The position numbers were made by a program, and so were the translations under genes. Shown piece by piece: positions 1-8,556 of a stretch of DNA of 13,517 bases; position 1 is the stretch's first letter; each line of letters starts with the position of its first letter. The stretch spans positions 1 through 13,517 of the forward strand of contig JBHHZJ010000094.1 in NCBI GenBank assembly GCA_046758005.1, in the 5' to 3' direction. Source of the stretch: JBHHZJ01 sp046758005. GTDB lineage: Bacteria > Pseudomonadota > Alphaproteobacteria > Kiloniellales > J153. The notes below the pieces were generated by a model, which saw only the letters and a list, made by a program, of their open reading frames with translations, searched no databases and was not told the origin of the DNA.

Positions 1-55
1 GCGCCTTGCCCGCATAGCCGCCGCCCGAGACGGTCCAGACCTCGCCCCGCTTCAT
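1..55 (-). CDS. PemK/MazF-family toxin, N-terminal 18 codons only (runs off window start)
   Basis: Reading the minus strand from the ATG at 55-53 gives MKRGEVWTVSGGGYAGKA before the sequence ends. The pattern MKRGE-(V/I)-W-x-V...-YAGK is the usual opening of PemK/MazF-type mRNA interferases, where it forms the first strand of the SH3-like fold. The ATG lies 7 bases after the stop of the antitoxin gene, the usual tight antitoxin-then-toxin order, so the pair should be co-transcribed and the toxin neutralised by the upstream product. Members of this family are ribosome-independent endoribonucleases that cut mRNA. Catalytic residues lie outside the window, so it cannot be judged whether the toxin is intact. 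The family call rests on the short N-terminus plus its context. Confidence 0.75.
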   Translation of the reverse strand, partial: MKRGEVWTVSGGGYAGKA

Positions 56-62
56 GTCTCGT

Positions 63-287
63 TCATGTCTCGTCGAGGTCCGAGACCGCGTCGATGAACG
101 CCTGATCCTTGCCCGCGCCCGCGCCGCGCGCCACGGCCAGCGACTGGCGATGGGCCTCGGCGCGAAACGCGTCGGTGCGCGTGTCGGGAACCCAGATCTG
201 GATCGGCCGCAAGCCGCGCGCGCGCATGCGCTCGCGATAGCTGCGCACCTTGTCGCGCGTGTTGCGCCTCTTCTTCGCCGCCGTCAT
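63..287 (-). CDS. MazE-type antitoxin (DUF3018-like), 74 aa
   Basis: A small, very basic 74-residue protein. Its N-terminal half contains the stretch KVRSYRERMRARGLRPIQIW followed by VPDTR, the hallmark of the antitoxin-MazE / DUF3018 family. The C-terminal part, ending AFIDAVSDLDE, is acidic and probably forms the toxin-wrapping tail. The start is ATG at 287-285, preceded on the minus strand by GGAGGG (complement of 294-299) with a 6-base spacer, a strong ribosome site. The TGA stop at 65-63 is 7 bases from the toxin ATG. A longer open frame running upstream from this strand lacks such a site. Family knowledge: antitoxins of this kind bind their own promoter and neutralise the partner RNase. 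Autoregulation here is inferred from the palindrome at 307-320. Confidence 0.88.
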   Translation of the reverse strand: MTAAKKRRNTRDKVRSYRERMRARGLRPIQIWVPDTRTDAFRAEAHRQSLAVARGAGAGKDQAFIDAVSDLDET

Positions 288-306
288 GGCCGACCCTCCG
301 ATTTAC

Positions 307-320
307 GGTCACATGTAACC
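307..320. promoter_or_regulatory. Near-palindromic operator candidate upstream of the toxin-antitoxin pair
   Basis: The 14 bases GGTCACATGTAACC are a palindrome centred on ACATGT with one mismatched pair. They lie 20 bases upstream of the antitoxin ATG, over the probable minus-strand core promoter (TTACAT or TAGGTT could serve as a -10 element; no convincing -35 was seen). Position and symmetry fit an antitoxin-binding operator. No binding evidence is visible. Confidence 0.5.
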
Positions 321-357
321 TAGTCCGAATTGCGCCGGACCGCAGGGTCGCCGCCCG

Positions 358-379
358 GCGGATGCGCGGCCGCATCCGC
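358..379. repeat. Perfect inverted repeat, 9-bp arms, 4-base loop
   Basis: GCGGATGCG, then CGGC, then CGCATCCGC: nine perfectly paired bases on each side of a four-base loop. It lies in the non-coding DNA between the divergent antitoxin and mmsA genes. No T-run follows on either strand, so a classical intrinsic terminator is not supported. It could be a dyad-symmetric regulator site or an RNA hairpin. The rest of 321-543 holds only the promoter candidate at 447-475 and the mmsA ribosome site. Open frames there have no family resemblance. Confidence 0.5.
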
Positions 380-446
380 ATCGTCCGCGTCCACGGCAAG
401 GGCGTGCGCGCCGAGGTCCTGGCCGCGGTGCGCCGCCGTTGGCCCT

Positions 447-475
447 TTCCCAGGCGCGCCGCGCTGGTCTATGCT
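447..475 (+). promoter_or_regulatory. mmsA: Candidate sigma-70-type promoter for mmsA
   Basis: TTCCCA (447-452, 4 of 6 match to TTGACA) and TATGCT (470-475, 4 of 6 match to TATAAT) are separated by exactly 17 bases. The element sits about 70 bases upstream of the mmsA start and points toward it. In DNA this GC-rich, such a pair is suggestive, but nothing else confirms it. Confidence 0.4.
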
Positions 476-543
476 CGCCGGTCGGGCGCCGCCCCTGGGG
501 CGGCCCGGGCCGAGGGACAAGAGGAGGAACCGGGGGAGGACCC

Positions 544-2043
<1,500 letters not shown>

Positions 2044-2048
2044 ACGCC

Positions 2049-2915
2049 GTGCGGCTCGTGACCTTCGACAACGGCGGGCGCGCCGCCTGCGGCGTGCGCC
2101 GCGGCGAGGCGATCGTCGACCTGTCGCTCGCCGCCCCCGGGCTGCCCGGCGACTGGCCCGGCATCTTCGCCGCCGGCGCGATGGACCGGGTCGCGGAGGC
2201 GGCGCGCACGACGGGCGAGGCGGCGCTGGTCGCCGCCGGGGACGCGCGCCTCCTGGCGCCGATTCCACGCCCGCCGAAGATCCTGTGCATCGGCCTCAAT
2301 TACCGCTCGCACGCCGAGGAGACGGGCATGGCGATCCCCGAGTACCCGATCGTCTTCGCGCGCTGGCCGACCTCCATGGTGGCCGACGGCGCGGCCCTGT
2401 TGCGCCCGGCGGCGAGCGAGCAGTTCGACTACGAGGCCGAGCTGGTGGCGGTGATCGGCGTCGGCGGCCGGCACATCGCGAAGGAGCGGGCGCTCGACCA
2501 CGTCGTCGGCTACTCGCTGTTCAACGAGGGCAGCGTCCGCGACTACCAGTTCAAGGCGAGCCAGTGGACCGTGGGCAAGAACTTCGACGCCTCGGGGTCG
2601 TTCGGCCCGGACATCGTGACCGCCGACGAGCTGCCGCCGGGTGCCCATGGCCTGCGCATCCAGTGCCGCTTGAACGGGCGGAGCGTGCAGGACAGCAACA
2701 CCGACGACCTCATCTTCGACGTGGCCACGCTGGTGGCGACGCTCTCGGAGGCGATGCTGCTCGAGCCGGGCGACATCATCGTCACCGGCACCCCGCCGGG
2801 GGTCGGCTTCGTGCGCCGGCCCCCGCTGTTCATGAAACCGGGCGACGTCTGCGAGGTCGAGATCGAGGGCATCGGCGTCCTGCGCAATCCGGTCGCGGCC
2901 GACGACGCGGCCTGA
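2049..2915 (+). CDS. Fumarylacetoacetate hydrolase (FAH)-family protein
   Basis: A 288-residue FAH-family protein with an N-terminal cap (about 1-70) and the catalytic FAH fold (about 75-285). Conserved segments are KILCIGLNYRSHAEE (77-91), FDYEAELVAVIG (126-137) with metal ligands E129 and E131, SLFNEGSVRDYQ (156-167), QWTVGKNFDASGSFGP (172-187) and TGTPPGVGF (246-254). The family includes 2-hydroxyhepta-2,4-diene-1,7-dioate isomerases, acylpyruvate hydrolases and oxaloacetate decarboxylases, so the substrate cannot be fixed. The third metal-ligand position, usually Asp in (M/A)ND, is Glu (E160). The GTG start is chosen because it is 5 bases after the mmsA stop and the conserved N-terminal MRLVTF follows. 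Translational coupling to mmsA is likely. The product should be a soluble Mg2+/Mn2+ enzyme. Confidence 0.9.
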   Translation: MRLVTFDNGGRAACGVRRGEAIVDLSLAAPGLPGDWPGIFAAGAMDRVAEAARTTGEAALVAAGDARLLAPIPRPPKILCIGLNYRSHAEETGMAIPEYPIVFARWPTSMVADGAALLRPAASEQFDYEAELVAVIGVGGRHIAKERALDHVVGYSLFNEGSVRDYQFKASQWTVGKNFDASGSFGPDIVTADELPPGAHGLRIQCRLNGRSVQDSNTDDLIFDVATLVATLSEAMLLEPGDIIVTGTPPGVGFVRRPPLFMKPGDVCEVEIEGIGVLRNPVAADDAA

Positions 2916-2978
2916 GCTTCCCGCGCACGGCCGCTCCACGTTCCGGCGCGCCCGCGATTCGGTCGGACACGATCGGCC

Positions 2979-3007
2979 CGCCGACCGGGCCGACCCGGCG
3001 GTCGGCG
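2979..3007 (+). terminator. GC-rich hairpin after the mmsA-FAH unit
   Basis: CGCCGACC (2979-2986) pairs perfectly with GGTCGGCG (3000-3007), and an inner GGG/CCC pair can extend the stem. It lies 63 bases after the FAH-family stop and just before the pgk promoter candidate. No T-run follows, so it is at best a factor-assisted terminator or a transcript-end hairpin. Confidence 0.35.
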
Positions 3008-3044
3008 CGCGCCTTCGTGTCGTCGAGCCGCACCGGGGAAGGAC

Positions 3045-3072
3045 TTGCGCGTCCGGGCCGGTTGTGTACCAC
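3045..3072 (+). promoter_or_regulatory. pgk: Candidate promoter for pgk
   Basis: TTGCGC (3045-3050) and TACCAC (3067-3072) are 16 bases apart, about 57 bases upstream of the pgk ATG. Each hexamer matches the sigma-70 consensus at only three positions. The octamer TTGTGTAC overlapping the -10 (3062-3069) recurs upstream of the acyl-CoA dehydrogenase gene at 11408-11415. The rest of the 213-base gap (2916-3128) holds only the hairpin at 2979-3007. Confidence 0.35.
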
Positions 3073-3128
3073 TCGGCGCCCGCGCGCGTTGCGCCGGCGC
3101 AAACCGAGGCAGGTCGAACGAAACGGAC

Positions 3129-4334
3129 ATGGCCAGGTTCAAGACCCTCGACGACCTCGACGTGGCCGGCAAGCGGGTGCTGGTGCGCGTCGACTTCAAC
3201 GTGCCGATGAACGACGGCCGCGTCACCGACGCCACCCGGATCGAACGCAGCCGCGCCACCATAGAGGAGCTCGCCCGGCGGGGCGCGCGCGTGGTGCTGC
3301 TGTCCCACTTCGGCCGGCCCAAGGGCGGGCGCGTGGCCGAGATGTCGCTCAGGCCCGTGGCCGCGGCGCTGTCGACGGCCCTTGGCGGGCGCGAGGTCGC
3401 CTTCGCCGAGGACTGCACGGGCGAGACGGCCGAGGCGGTCGTCGAGGGATTGGCCGACGGCGGCGTCGCGCTGCTGGAGAACCTGCGGTTCCACGCCGGG
3501 GAGGAGGCGAACGACCCGGACTTCGCCGCCGCGCTGGCGCGCCTGGGCGATCTCTACGTCAACGACGCGTTCGCCGTCTCGCACCGGGCGCACGCCTCGG
3601 TCGCGGCCATCACCCGCCTTCTGCCGACCGCCGCCGGGCGCCTGATGCAGGCCGAGCTCGAGAACCTGGCCGCCGCGCTCGAGACGCCGCAGCGCCCGGT
3701 CGTGGTGGTCGTCGGCGGCGCCAAGATCTCCACCAAGCTCGGCCTGCTGGGCAGTCTGCTCGACAAGGCGGACGTGCTGATCGTCGGCGGCGGCATGGCG
3801 AACACCTTCCTCCACGCCCTCGGGCTCGACGTCGGCCGCTCGCTGTGCGAGCGCGACATGGCGGCGAGCGCGCGCGGCATCCTCGACCGCGCCGCGACGG
3901 GGACCTGCGAGGTTGTCCTGCCGAGCGACGCGGTGGTGGCGGGCGAACTCGAGCCCGGGGCGGCCGTCGAGACCGTCTCGGTAAAGCAGGTCCCGGCCGA
4001 CCGGATGATTCTCGACATCGGCCCGGCCACGGTCGAGGACCTGAGCCGGCGGCTGGAGGCCTGCCGCACCCTGGTCTGGAACGGGCCGCTCGGCTGTTTC
4101 GAGGTGGCGCCGTTCGACGCCGGGACCAACGCGCTCGCCGGCAAGGCCGCGGCGCTGACGCGCGCCGGACGGCTGCTGAGCGTGGCCGGCGGGGGCGACA
4201 CCGTGGCGGCGCTGGCGCACGCCGGGGTCCTGGACCAATTTTCCTGCGTCTCGACCGCCGGCGGCGCGTTCCTGGAATGGCTGGAGGGCAAGGCCCTGCC
4301 CGGCGTCGAGGCCCTGGAGGCGGCGACGGGATAG
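3129..4334 (+). CDS. pgk: Phosphoglycerate kinase
   Basis: A 401-residue protein, close to the usual bacterial length, catalysing 1,3-bisphosphoglycerate + ADP to 3-phosphoglycerate + ATP in the cytosol (reversed in gluconeogenesis and carbon fixation). The family signature KRVLVRVDFNVP is at residues 15-26, followed by LSHFGRPKG, LLENLRFH, the NDAFAVSHRAHAS hinge region, VVVGGAKISTKLGLL, the VWNGPLGCFE segment and the nucleotide-binding GGGDTVAAL. All expected segments are present, so it should be active. The ATG at 3129 is chosen because MARFKTLDDLDV is the usual N-terminus; the upstream extension lacks similarity and no strong Shine-Dalgarno is seen. The gene is not flanked by gap or fba as it often is elsewhere. 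It converges with the kinase gene downstream. Confidence 0.96.
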   Translation: MARFKTLDDLDVAGKRVLVRVDFNVPMNDGRVTDATRIERSRATIEELARRGARVVLLSHFGRPKGGRVAEMSLRPVAAALSTALGGREVAFAEDCTGETAEAVVEGLADGGVALLENLRFHAGEEANDPDFAAALARLGDLYVNDAFAVSHRAHASVAAITRLLPTAAGRLMQAELENLAAALETPQRPVVVVVGGAKISTKLGLLGSLLDKADVLIVGGGMANTFLHALGLDVGRSLCERDMAASARGILDRAATGTCEVVLPSDAVVAGELEPGAAVETVSVKQVPADRMILDIGPATVEDLSRRLEACRTLVWNGPLGCFEVAPFDAGTNALAGKAAALTRAGRLLSVAGGGDTVAALAHAGVLDQFSCVSTAGGAFLEWLEGKALPGVEALEAATG

Positions 4335-4401
4335 GCCCGGTCGAAGGCCGGCGCCGCCCCCCCCCGCGCGGAAGCGAATGCGCCGCTCGGGACCTTTGGT
4401 A

Positions 4402-5895
4402 TCAGCCGCGCAGGACCCGCTCGGCCGGCAGGCGCACCGTCGCCGTCGAGCCCACGTTCGGTCGGCTGACCAAGTCGAACGTTCCCCCGTGCAGCTCGCT
4501 CAGCGACTTGGCCATCGGCAGGCCGAGCCCTGTACCCTCGAATTTCCGGTTGAGCCGCGAGTCGACCTGACCGAAAGGCGCCAGCGCGCGCGGGATATCG
4601 GCGGCTTCGATGCCGATCCCGGTGTCGCTGACCACAAAGAGGAACGCGCCGGTCTCGCTCAGCTCGGCGCGCAGCTCGACGCGGCCTCCCGGGCGGGTGA
4701 ACTTCACGGCGTTGGACGTGAGGTTGATCAGGATCTGCTTGAGCTTGGTCCTGTCGGCATAAAGCGACGGCAGGTCCGGGTCGGCGCGCGCCTCCAGTGT
4801 CAACCCGGCCCGCTCGGCCCGAGGCGTCATGAGGCGCTGGACCGACTCGAGGACCGCGACCGGATTCACGATCTCCTCGGCCAGCGTCATGTGGCCCGCC
4901 TCGATCTTGGCCGCGTCCAGAATCTCATTGATCAGTTCGAGCAGATGCCGGGCGCTATCCGTGATGTCGTTGGCGTAGCCCTTGTACTGATCGTTGCCGA
5001 GCGACCCGAGAATCTCGCCGCTCATGAGCTCGGAGAACCCGATGATCGCGTTGAGCGGGGTTCGCAGCTCATGGCTCATGTTGGCGAGGAACTCGCCCTT
5101 GGCGCGGTTGGCCAGCTCCGCGGTCTCCTTGGCCTTGAGCATCGCCTCTTCGCGGCGTTTGGCCTCGGTCACGTCGTGCGCGGTGCCGCGCAAGCCGAGA
5201 AAATCGCCGCTCGCGGGGCAGTAGACCGGCAGCCCGCTCAAGAGGAAATGCCGCACCTCGCCCTTGCGGTCGGCGATTTCGACCTCGACGCCGCGGAACG
5301 GCTTCCGGCCCGAGGCGGTGGCCAGCGCGTCCAAGACCGCATTGGGTTGCAGCGGAAGGTCGGTCAGGGTCCGTCCGGTCAGCTCGACCTGATGATAGCC
5401 GAGCACCTCGTTGACCCGCGGCGAGACGAAGGTGAAGACGAGGTCACGGTTGGTCTCCCAGACCCAGTCCGAGACCAGGCGGGTAATGTCGTCCAAGCGC
5501 TCGAGGGCGGCGGCGAGCGCGGCGCGCGCCGTGCCGGGCCCGCTCAGGGGTTCGAGCACCACGGCGGTGGCGAAGTCTCGCCCGTCGCCGCGCAAGGTCT
5601 TTCGGCGCAGGGTGAAGCGCCTCATGCGACCGCCGACCTTGACCGAGACCTCGCGCGCCTCGAGCTCGGTCGGCGCGAACCCGGCCGCCGCCAGGGCGTC
5701 CGCGATCCGCTCGTAGGCGGCGTTCGCGTAGAGCAGGCGTCCCGTGGAATCCGCGATGCACGTGGGCGGCCCGTCGTCGAGCAGCTCGCGCTGGAGGCGG
5801 GCCACCCGCTCGGGCGGCCGTTCGCCCTCGCCGACCGGCTCATGGGCCCCGGCGTCGCGGGGCCATGCCGCGTGCTTCTTGGCCGTCGATCCCAT
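4402..5895 (-). CDS. Soluble PAS-domain sensor histidine kinase without receiver
   Basis: A 497-residue kinase with no membrane-spanning segment or signal peptide, so a cytoplasmic sensor. Order: a basic N-terminus, a short degenerate PAS-like region (about 35-118), a second PAS domain with PAC tail (about 130-250; VSPRVNEVLGY, GLRGTAHDVTEAKRRE), a HisKA domain with H275 in NMSHELRTPLNAIIGFSE, and a complete HATPase_c domain: N-box NLTSNAVKFT (391-400), G1 SDTGIGI (423-429), F-box APFGQVD and G2 GTGLGLPMA (454-462). All catalytic motifs are intact. No C-terminal receiver or Hpt domain is present, so the partner regulator must be encoded elsewhere. The ATG at 5895 is preceded by GAGGA 12-8 bases upstream and lies 12 bases after the stop of the DUF2336 gene, so the two are probably one transcript. 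The signal sensed is unknown. Confidence 0.93.
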   Translation of the reverse strand: MGSTAKKHAAWPRDAGAHEPVGEGERPPERVARLQRELLDDGPPTCIADSTGRLLYANAAYERIADALAAAGFAPTELEAREVSVKVGGRMRRFTLRRKTLRGDGRDFATAVVLEPLSGPGTARAALAAALERLDDITRLVSDWVWETNRDLVFTFVSPRVNEVLGYHQVELTGRTLTDLPLQPNAVLDALATASGRKPFRGVEVEIADRKGEVRHFLLSGLPVYCPASGDFLGLRGTAHDVTEAKRREEAMLKAKETAELANRAKGEFLANMSHELRTPLNAIIGFSELMSGEILGSLGNDQYKGYANDITDSARHLLELINEILDAAKIEAGHMTLAEEIVNPVAVLESVQRLMTPRAERAGLTLEARADPDLPSLYADRTKLKQILINLTSNAVKFTRPGGRVELRAELSETGAFLFVVSDTGIGIEAADIPRALAPFGQVDSRLNRKFEGTGLGLPMAKSLSELHGGTFDLVSRPNVGSTATVRLPAERVLRG

Positions 5896-5907
5896 CCGGG
5901 CGTCCTC

Positions 5908-7059
5908 TCAGTCGGCCTCCGGCTCCCTCCTGGCGGCCGCGACCTGCTCGATGGCGTCCTGGTAGGCCCCGTCGCGGCGCCAGCCTTTCAGGACCTGCAT
6001 GGCGGTCTTCGGGTTCATCTTGTCGAACAGGAACAGGGCGCGCGACAGCTCGCGCGGGTCGGTCACGCGTTTGCCCGGGATGCCGCGCCGGCTGAGCAGA
6101 AAGATGGTGGCGAAGGTGGGCTTGGGCATCTCCAGCGCGCGGCAGGCGATCGCCAGGCCCTCGCCGCCGGAATCGTACAGCACCCTCTGCACCCGCTCGG
6201 CCTTCAGGCCGCTGAGCTCGCCGAACAACGCCTCGAACAGCGGGATCTCGCCCTGCCGAAGAATCTGGATCAGAAACTCCCACGTTATCTTCTGCTTCCT
6301 GGCCAGCCGCTGCGCCAGAACCGCCGCCGGCCGTTCGGCGCCCGGGTCCGCGCGGTGCTGTTCCCGGTCGCTGGAGATCGCCTGTGGAATGCCCTCGAGT
6401 TGGTCGTCGAGTTCGCTCGGGTCGACGTCGAAGTTTTCCAGGATGTGCTGGCGCACCGCGGCGGAAACCCAGAGGTACATGCGCTTGGCCAGCTCCGGCT
6501 GCAGGTCCTTTCGCTTGATCAGCGGCTCCTGGTAGGTGTCGACCCGGCGCGACTCCTCGGCCAGGTAGGTCATGGTCGCCTCGGAGATGTGCGCGTCATG
6601 GTTCTCGAGCAGCGTCTTGATGACGTCGACGTTGCCGGTTTCGACCAAGGCGTCGGAGACGTACTCGCTCAACGAACGGCGCATCGCGATCGCCAGTTGG
6701 TGCTGTTGCGTGCGGTGGCGGATGATCTGGATCAGCTCGATGTCGCGCAGGACCTCGCATTGCATGAGGACGGGCTCGGCCACTTCGATCTCGTCGTTGG
6801 CCAGCGCCAGGATCAGCTCGTGCGGCGGATCGGGCGCCCTCGTCAGGCGCTCGCCCAGATCGCGTCGCACCGCCATTTCACAGTCCCGGATCAGCTTCCG
6901 TAGGATGTCCGTCATCAGCGCGTGCTCGCGCTCGGTGAGCACGGTCGCGCGCGCCGAGAACAGGTCGCCGATCGTGGCGGTCAAGGCCCGGCGGCCCTCG
7001 ATCGACTTGTCGAGCGCAAGCTTGATCAGGTAATGCAAATCTTGGCCCGATCCGGTCAC
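5908..7059 (-). CDS. DUF2336 domain-containing protein
   Basis: A 383-residue, soluble, mostly helical protein. The DUF2336 core is visible as HEAT-like repeating helices, for example LANDEIEVAEPVLMQCEVL (86-104), IIRHRTQQHQLAIA (112-125) and SEYVSDALVETGNVDVIKTL (131-150). It is followed by a second helical half (about 185-365) and a charged tail. The family has no settled biochemical role that I can state; members are common in alphaproteobacteria. The GTG at 7059-7057 is chosen because AGGGA lies about 10 bases upstream and the family-like sequence GQDLHYLIKLALDKS begins at once. The frame stays open further upstream, but that sequence is arginine/proline-rich and shadow-like. The histidine kinase follows after 12 bases, which suggests a joint signalling role. 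Confidence 0.85.
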   Translation of the reverse strand: MTGSGQDLHYLIKLALDKSIEGRRALTATIGDLFSARATVLTEREHALMTDILRKLIRDCEMAVRRDLGERLTRAPDPPHELILALANDEIEVAEPVLMQCEVLRDIELIQIIRHRTQQHQLAIAMRRSLSEYVSDALVETGNVDVIKTLLENHDAHISEATMTYLAEESRRVDTYQEPLIKRKDLQPELAKRMYLWVSAAVRQHILENFDVDPSELDDQLEGIPQAISSDREQHRADPGAERPAAVLAQRLARKQKITWEFLIQILRQGEIPLFEALFGELSGLKAERVQRVLYDSGGEGLAIACRALEMPKPTFATIFLLSRRGIPGKRVTDPRELSRALFLFDKMNPKTAMQVLKGWRRDGAYQDAIEQVAAARREPEAD

Positions 7060-7161
7060 TGGGCAGGTCCCTGGCTTGCGTGCCGGGGGTCGCGCCGAGC
7101 GGGCGACACCGGCATGTGGCAGGTGGCGGCAGCCCGTCGGCCGCCGCCGCTGATGAAATAT

Positions 7162-7190
7162 AGGACATATTTGGTTAACAATTTTATTAT
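7162..7190 (+). promoter_or_regulatory. Candidate promoter inside an AT-rich island, plus strand
   Basis: AGGACA (7162-7167, sharing GACA with the -35 consensus) and TATTAT (7185-7190, 5 of 6 match to the -10) are 17 bases apart and point at the dehydrogenase gene starting at 7255. The island (about 7151-7198) also carries GGTTAA (7173-7178) and TTAACC (7194-7199), an inverted repeat with a 15-base gap. On the minus strand, TATATT (7162-7157) could be a -10 for the DUF2336 gene, but its -35 is poor. The rest of 7060-7254 is GC-rich and holds nothing recognisable. Confidence 0.45.
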
Positions 7191-7254
7191 CTCTTAACCC
7201 CTCGGCGAGGCTCGGGCGCCGGGCCGCCGGGGCAGACCCTGCGGGCGGTGCCTC

Positions 7255-8502
7255 ATGCAACCTTCGAATCGCTGGTCGGCCGCCGCGTCCGCCGCGCTGT
7301 TGGTCCTGCTGTCGGCCGCCTGCGGGCCCGCGGCTCGAGCGGGCGACGCGGCGCCCGGCGATCGCTTCGAGGTGCGCCCGGGGGACCTGCCGCCGCCCTA
7401 CGCGACGCCAAGCGCCGGCAACCGGCCCGCGCGGATCCGGCGGCCCGCGGGCGCGGCACCGCGGTTGCCGGCGGGATTTGCCGTCAACGCCTTCGCCAGC
7501 AACCTCGCGCACGCCCGCTGGCTGGCCGTGGCGCCCAACGGCGACGTGTTCCTGGCCGAGCCGAACGCCGGCCGGATCACGTTGCTGCGCGATGCCGACG
7601 GCGACGGCGCCGCGGACCTGACCCAGACCTTCGCCACGGGCTTCGACAGCCCGCATGGGATGGCGATCCAGGGGAATTGGCTCTACGTGGCCGACCTCGA
7701 GGGGCTGTGGCGGCTGCCCTACCGCGCGGGGCAGATTCGGGCCGCGGGGCGGGCCGAGCGGCTCACCCCGCCCGGCGCCTTCGGCTCCGGCGGCGGCCAC
7801 TGGACCCGCAACATCGCCTTTCACCCCGACGGCAGGCGCGTCTACGTGGCGATCGGCAGCCGCCGCAACATCCGCGAGGAGCCGGCGCCGCGCGCGACGA
7901 TCCAGGAATTCCGCGCCGACGGCTCGGGCCAGCGCACCTTCGCCGCCGGCCTGCGCAACCCGGTCGGGATCGCCTTCTACCCCGGCACCGAGGACCTCTA
8001 CGTCGTGGTCAACGAGCGCGACGACATGGGCGACGAGCTGGTCCCGGACTACCTGACCCGGGTCCGGGACGGGGCCTTCTACGGCTGGCCGTACGCCTAT
8101 ATCGGCGCCAACCCCCAGCCCGACTTCGCCCAGCGCCGGCCGGACCTAGTGGCCCGCACCAAGGTGCCGGACCTGCTGTTCCGCAGCCATTCGGCGCCGC
8201 TCGGCCTGGTGTTCTACGACGCCGCGCAGTTCCCCCCCGAATACCGCGGCGACGCCTTCGTCGCGCTGCACGGCTCCTGGAACGCCGCCAAGCCGCGCGG
8301 CTACATGGTGGCGCGCGTGCCGTTCCGCGACCGCCGCCCGCTCGGCTACTACGAGGCCTTCATGACCGGATTCTGGACCGAAGGGGAGGACCGCGCCCGC
8401 GTCTGGGGGCGGCCGGCGGGCCTCGCGGTGGCCCGCGACGGCAGCCTTCTGGTGGCCGACGACGTGTCCAACACGGTGTGGCGGGTCTTCTACCGGCGCT
8501 GA
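7255..8502 (+). CDS. Exported glucose/sorbosone dehydrogenase-family protein (PQQ-type beta-propeller)
   Basis: A 415-residue protein resembling L-sorbosone dehydrogenase / soluble PQQ glucose dehydrogenase relatives. Residues 8-22 form a hydrophobic signal core. Cleavage after ARA (27-29) is plausible. C23 follows LLSAA, an imperfect lipobox, so lipidation is possible but uncertain; either way it acts outside the cytoplasm. Propeller features: LAVAPNGDVFLAEP (90-103), an EF-hand-like loop DADGDG (113-118), GGGHWTRNIAFHPDG (179-193) with H182 the likely active-site His, NERDDMGDELVPDYLT (253-268), YGWPY, SHSAPLGLVFY (311-321) and PAGLAVARDGSLLVADDVSN (387-406). Family knowledge suggests PQQ-dependent oxidation of sugars or related aldehydes passing electrons to the respiratory chain; the substrate is not deducible. 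No PQQ biosynthesis or cytochrome gene lies nearby. The ATG at 7255 has only a weak ribosome site. Confidence 0.88.
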   Translation: MQPSNRWSAAASAALLVLLSAACGPAARAGDAAPGDRFEVRPGDLPPPYATPSAGNRPARIRRPAGAAPRLPAGFAVNAFASNLAHARWLAVAPNGDVFLAEPNAGRITLLRDADGDGAADLTQTFATGFDSPHGMAIQGNWLYVADLEGLWRLPYRAGQIRAAGRAERLTPPGAFGSGGGHWTRNIAFHPDGRRVYVAIGSRRNIREEPAPRATIQEFRADGSGQRTFAAGLRNPVGIAFYPGTEDLYVVVNERDDMGDELVPDYLTRVRDGAFYGWPYAYIGANPQPDFAQRRPDLVARTKVPDLLFRSHSAPLGLVFYDAAQFPPEYRGDAFVALHGSWNAAKPRGYMVARVPFRDRRPLGYYEAFMTGFWTEGEDRARVWGRPAGLAVARDGSLLVADDVSNTVWRVFYRR

Positions 8503-8512
8503 GCCCGCGGCG

Positions 8513-8527
8513 GCCCGTTTACCGGGC
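8513..8527 (+). terminator. Small hairpin after the dehydrogenase gene (weak)
   Basis: GCCCG and CGGGC form a 5-bp stem around TTTAC, 10 bases after the stop codon. No T-run follows. It could end the dehydrogenase transcript or sit in the leader of the next small gene. Confidence 0.2.
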
Positions 8528-8556
8528 GTTAAGGGGCCCGTGGCACGATCGCGCCG

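Noticed and set aside
4355..4370. Run of nine C bases after pgk as a terminator or slippage site
   Set aside because: It is non-coding, has no stem beside it, and no T-run. Probably only a homopolymer, which may also be a sequencing soft spot.
4378..6903. 841-codon plus-strand open frame opposite the kinase and DUF2336 genes
   Set aside because: It reads as a complement shadow; the minus strand has intact kinase motifs and the DUF2336 core.
7173..7199. CtrA binding site
   Set aside because: The TTAA half-sites are 15 bases apart instead of 7. The dyad is reported, but CtrA is not claimed.
5908..7824. Longer version of the DUF2336 protein extending upstream to 7824
   Set aside because: The extension overlaps the dehydrogenase gene antisense and the AT-rich promoter island, and its composition is shadow-like; the GTG at 7059 has a ribosome site.
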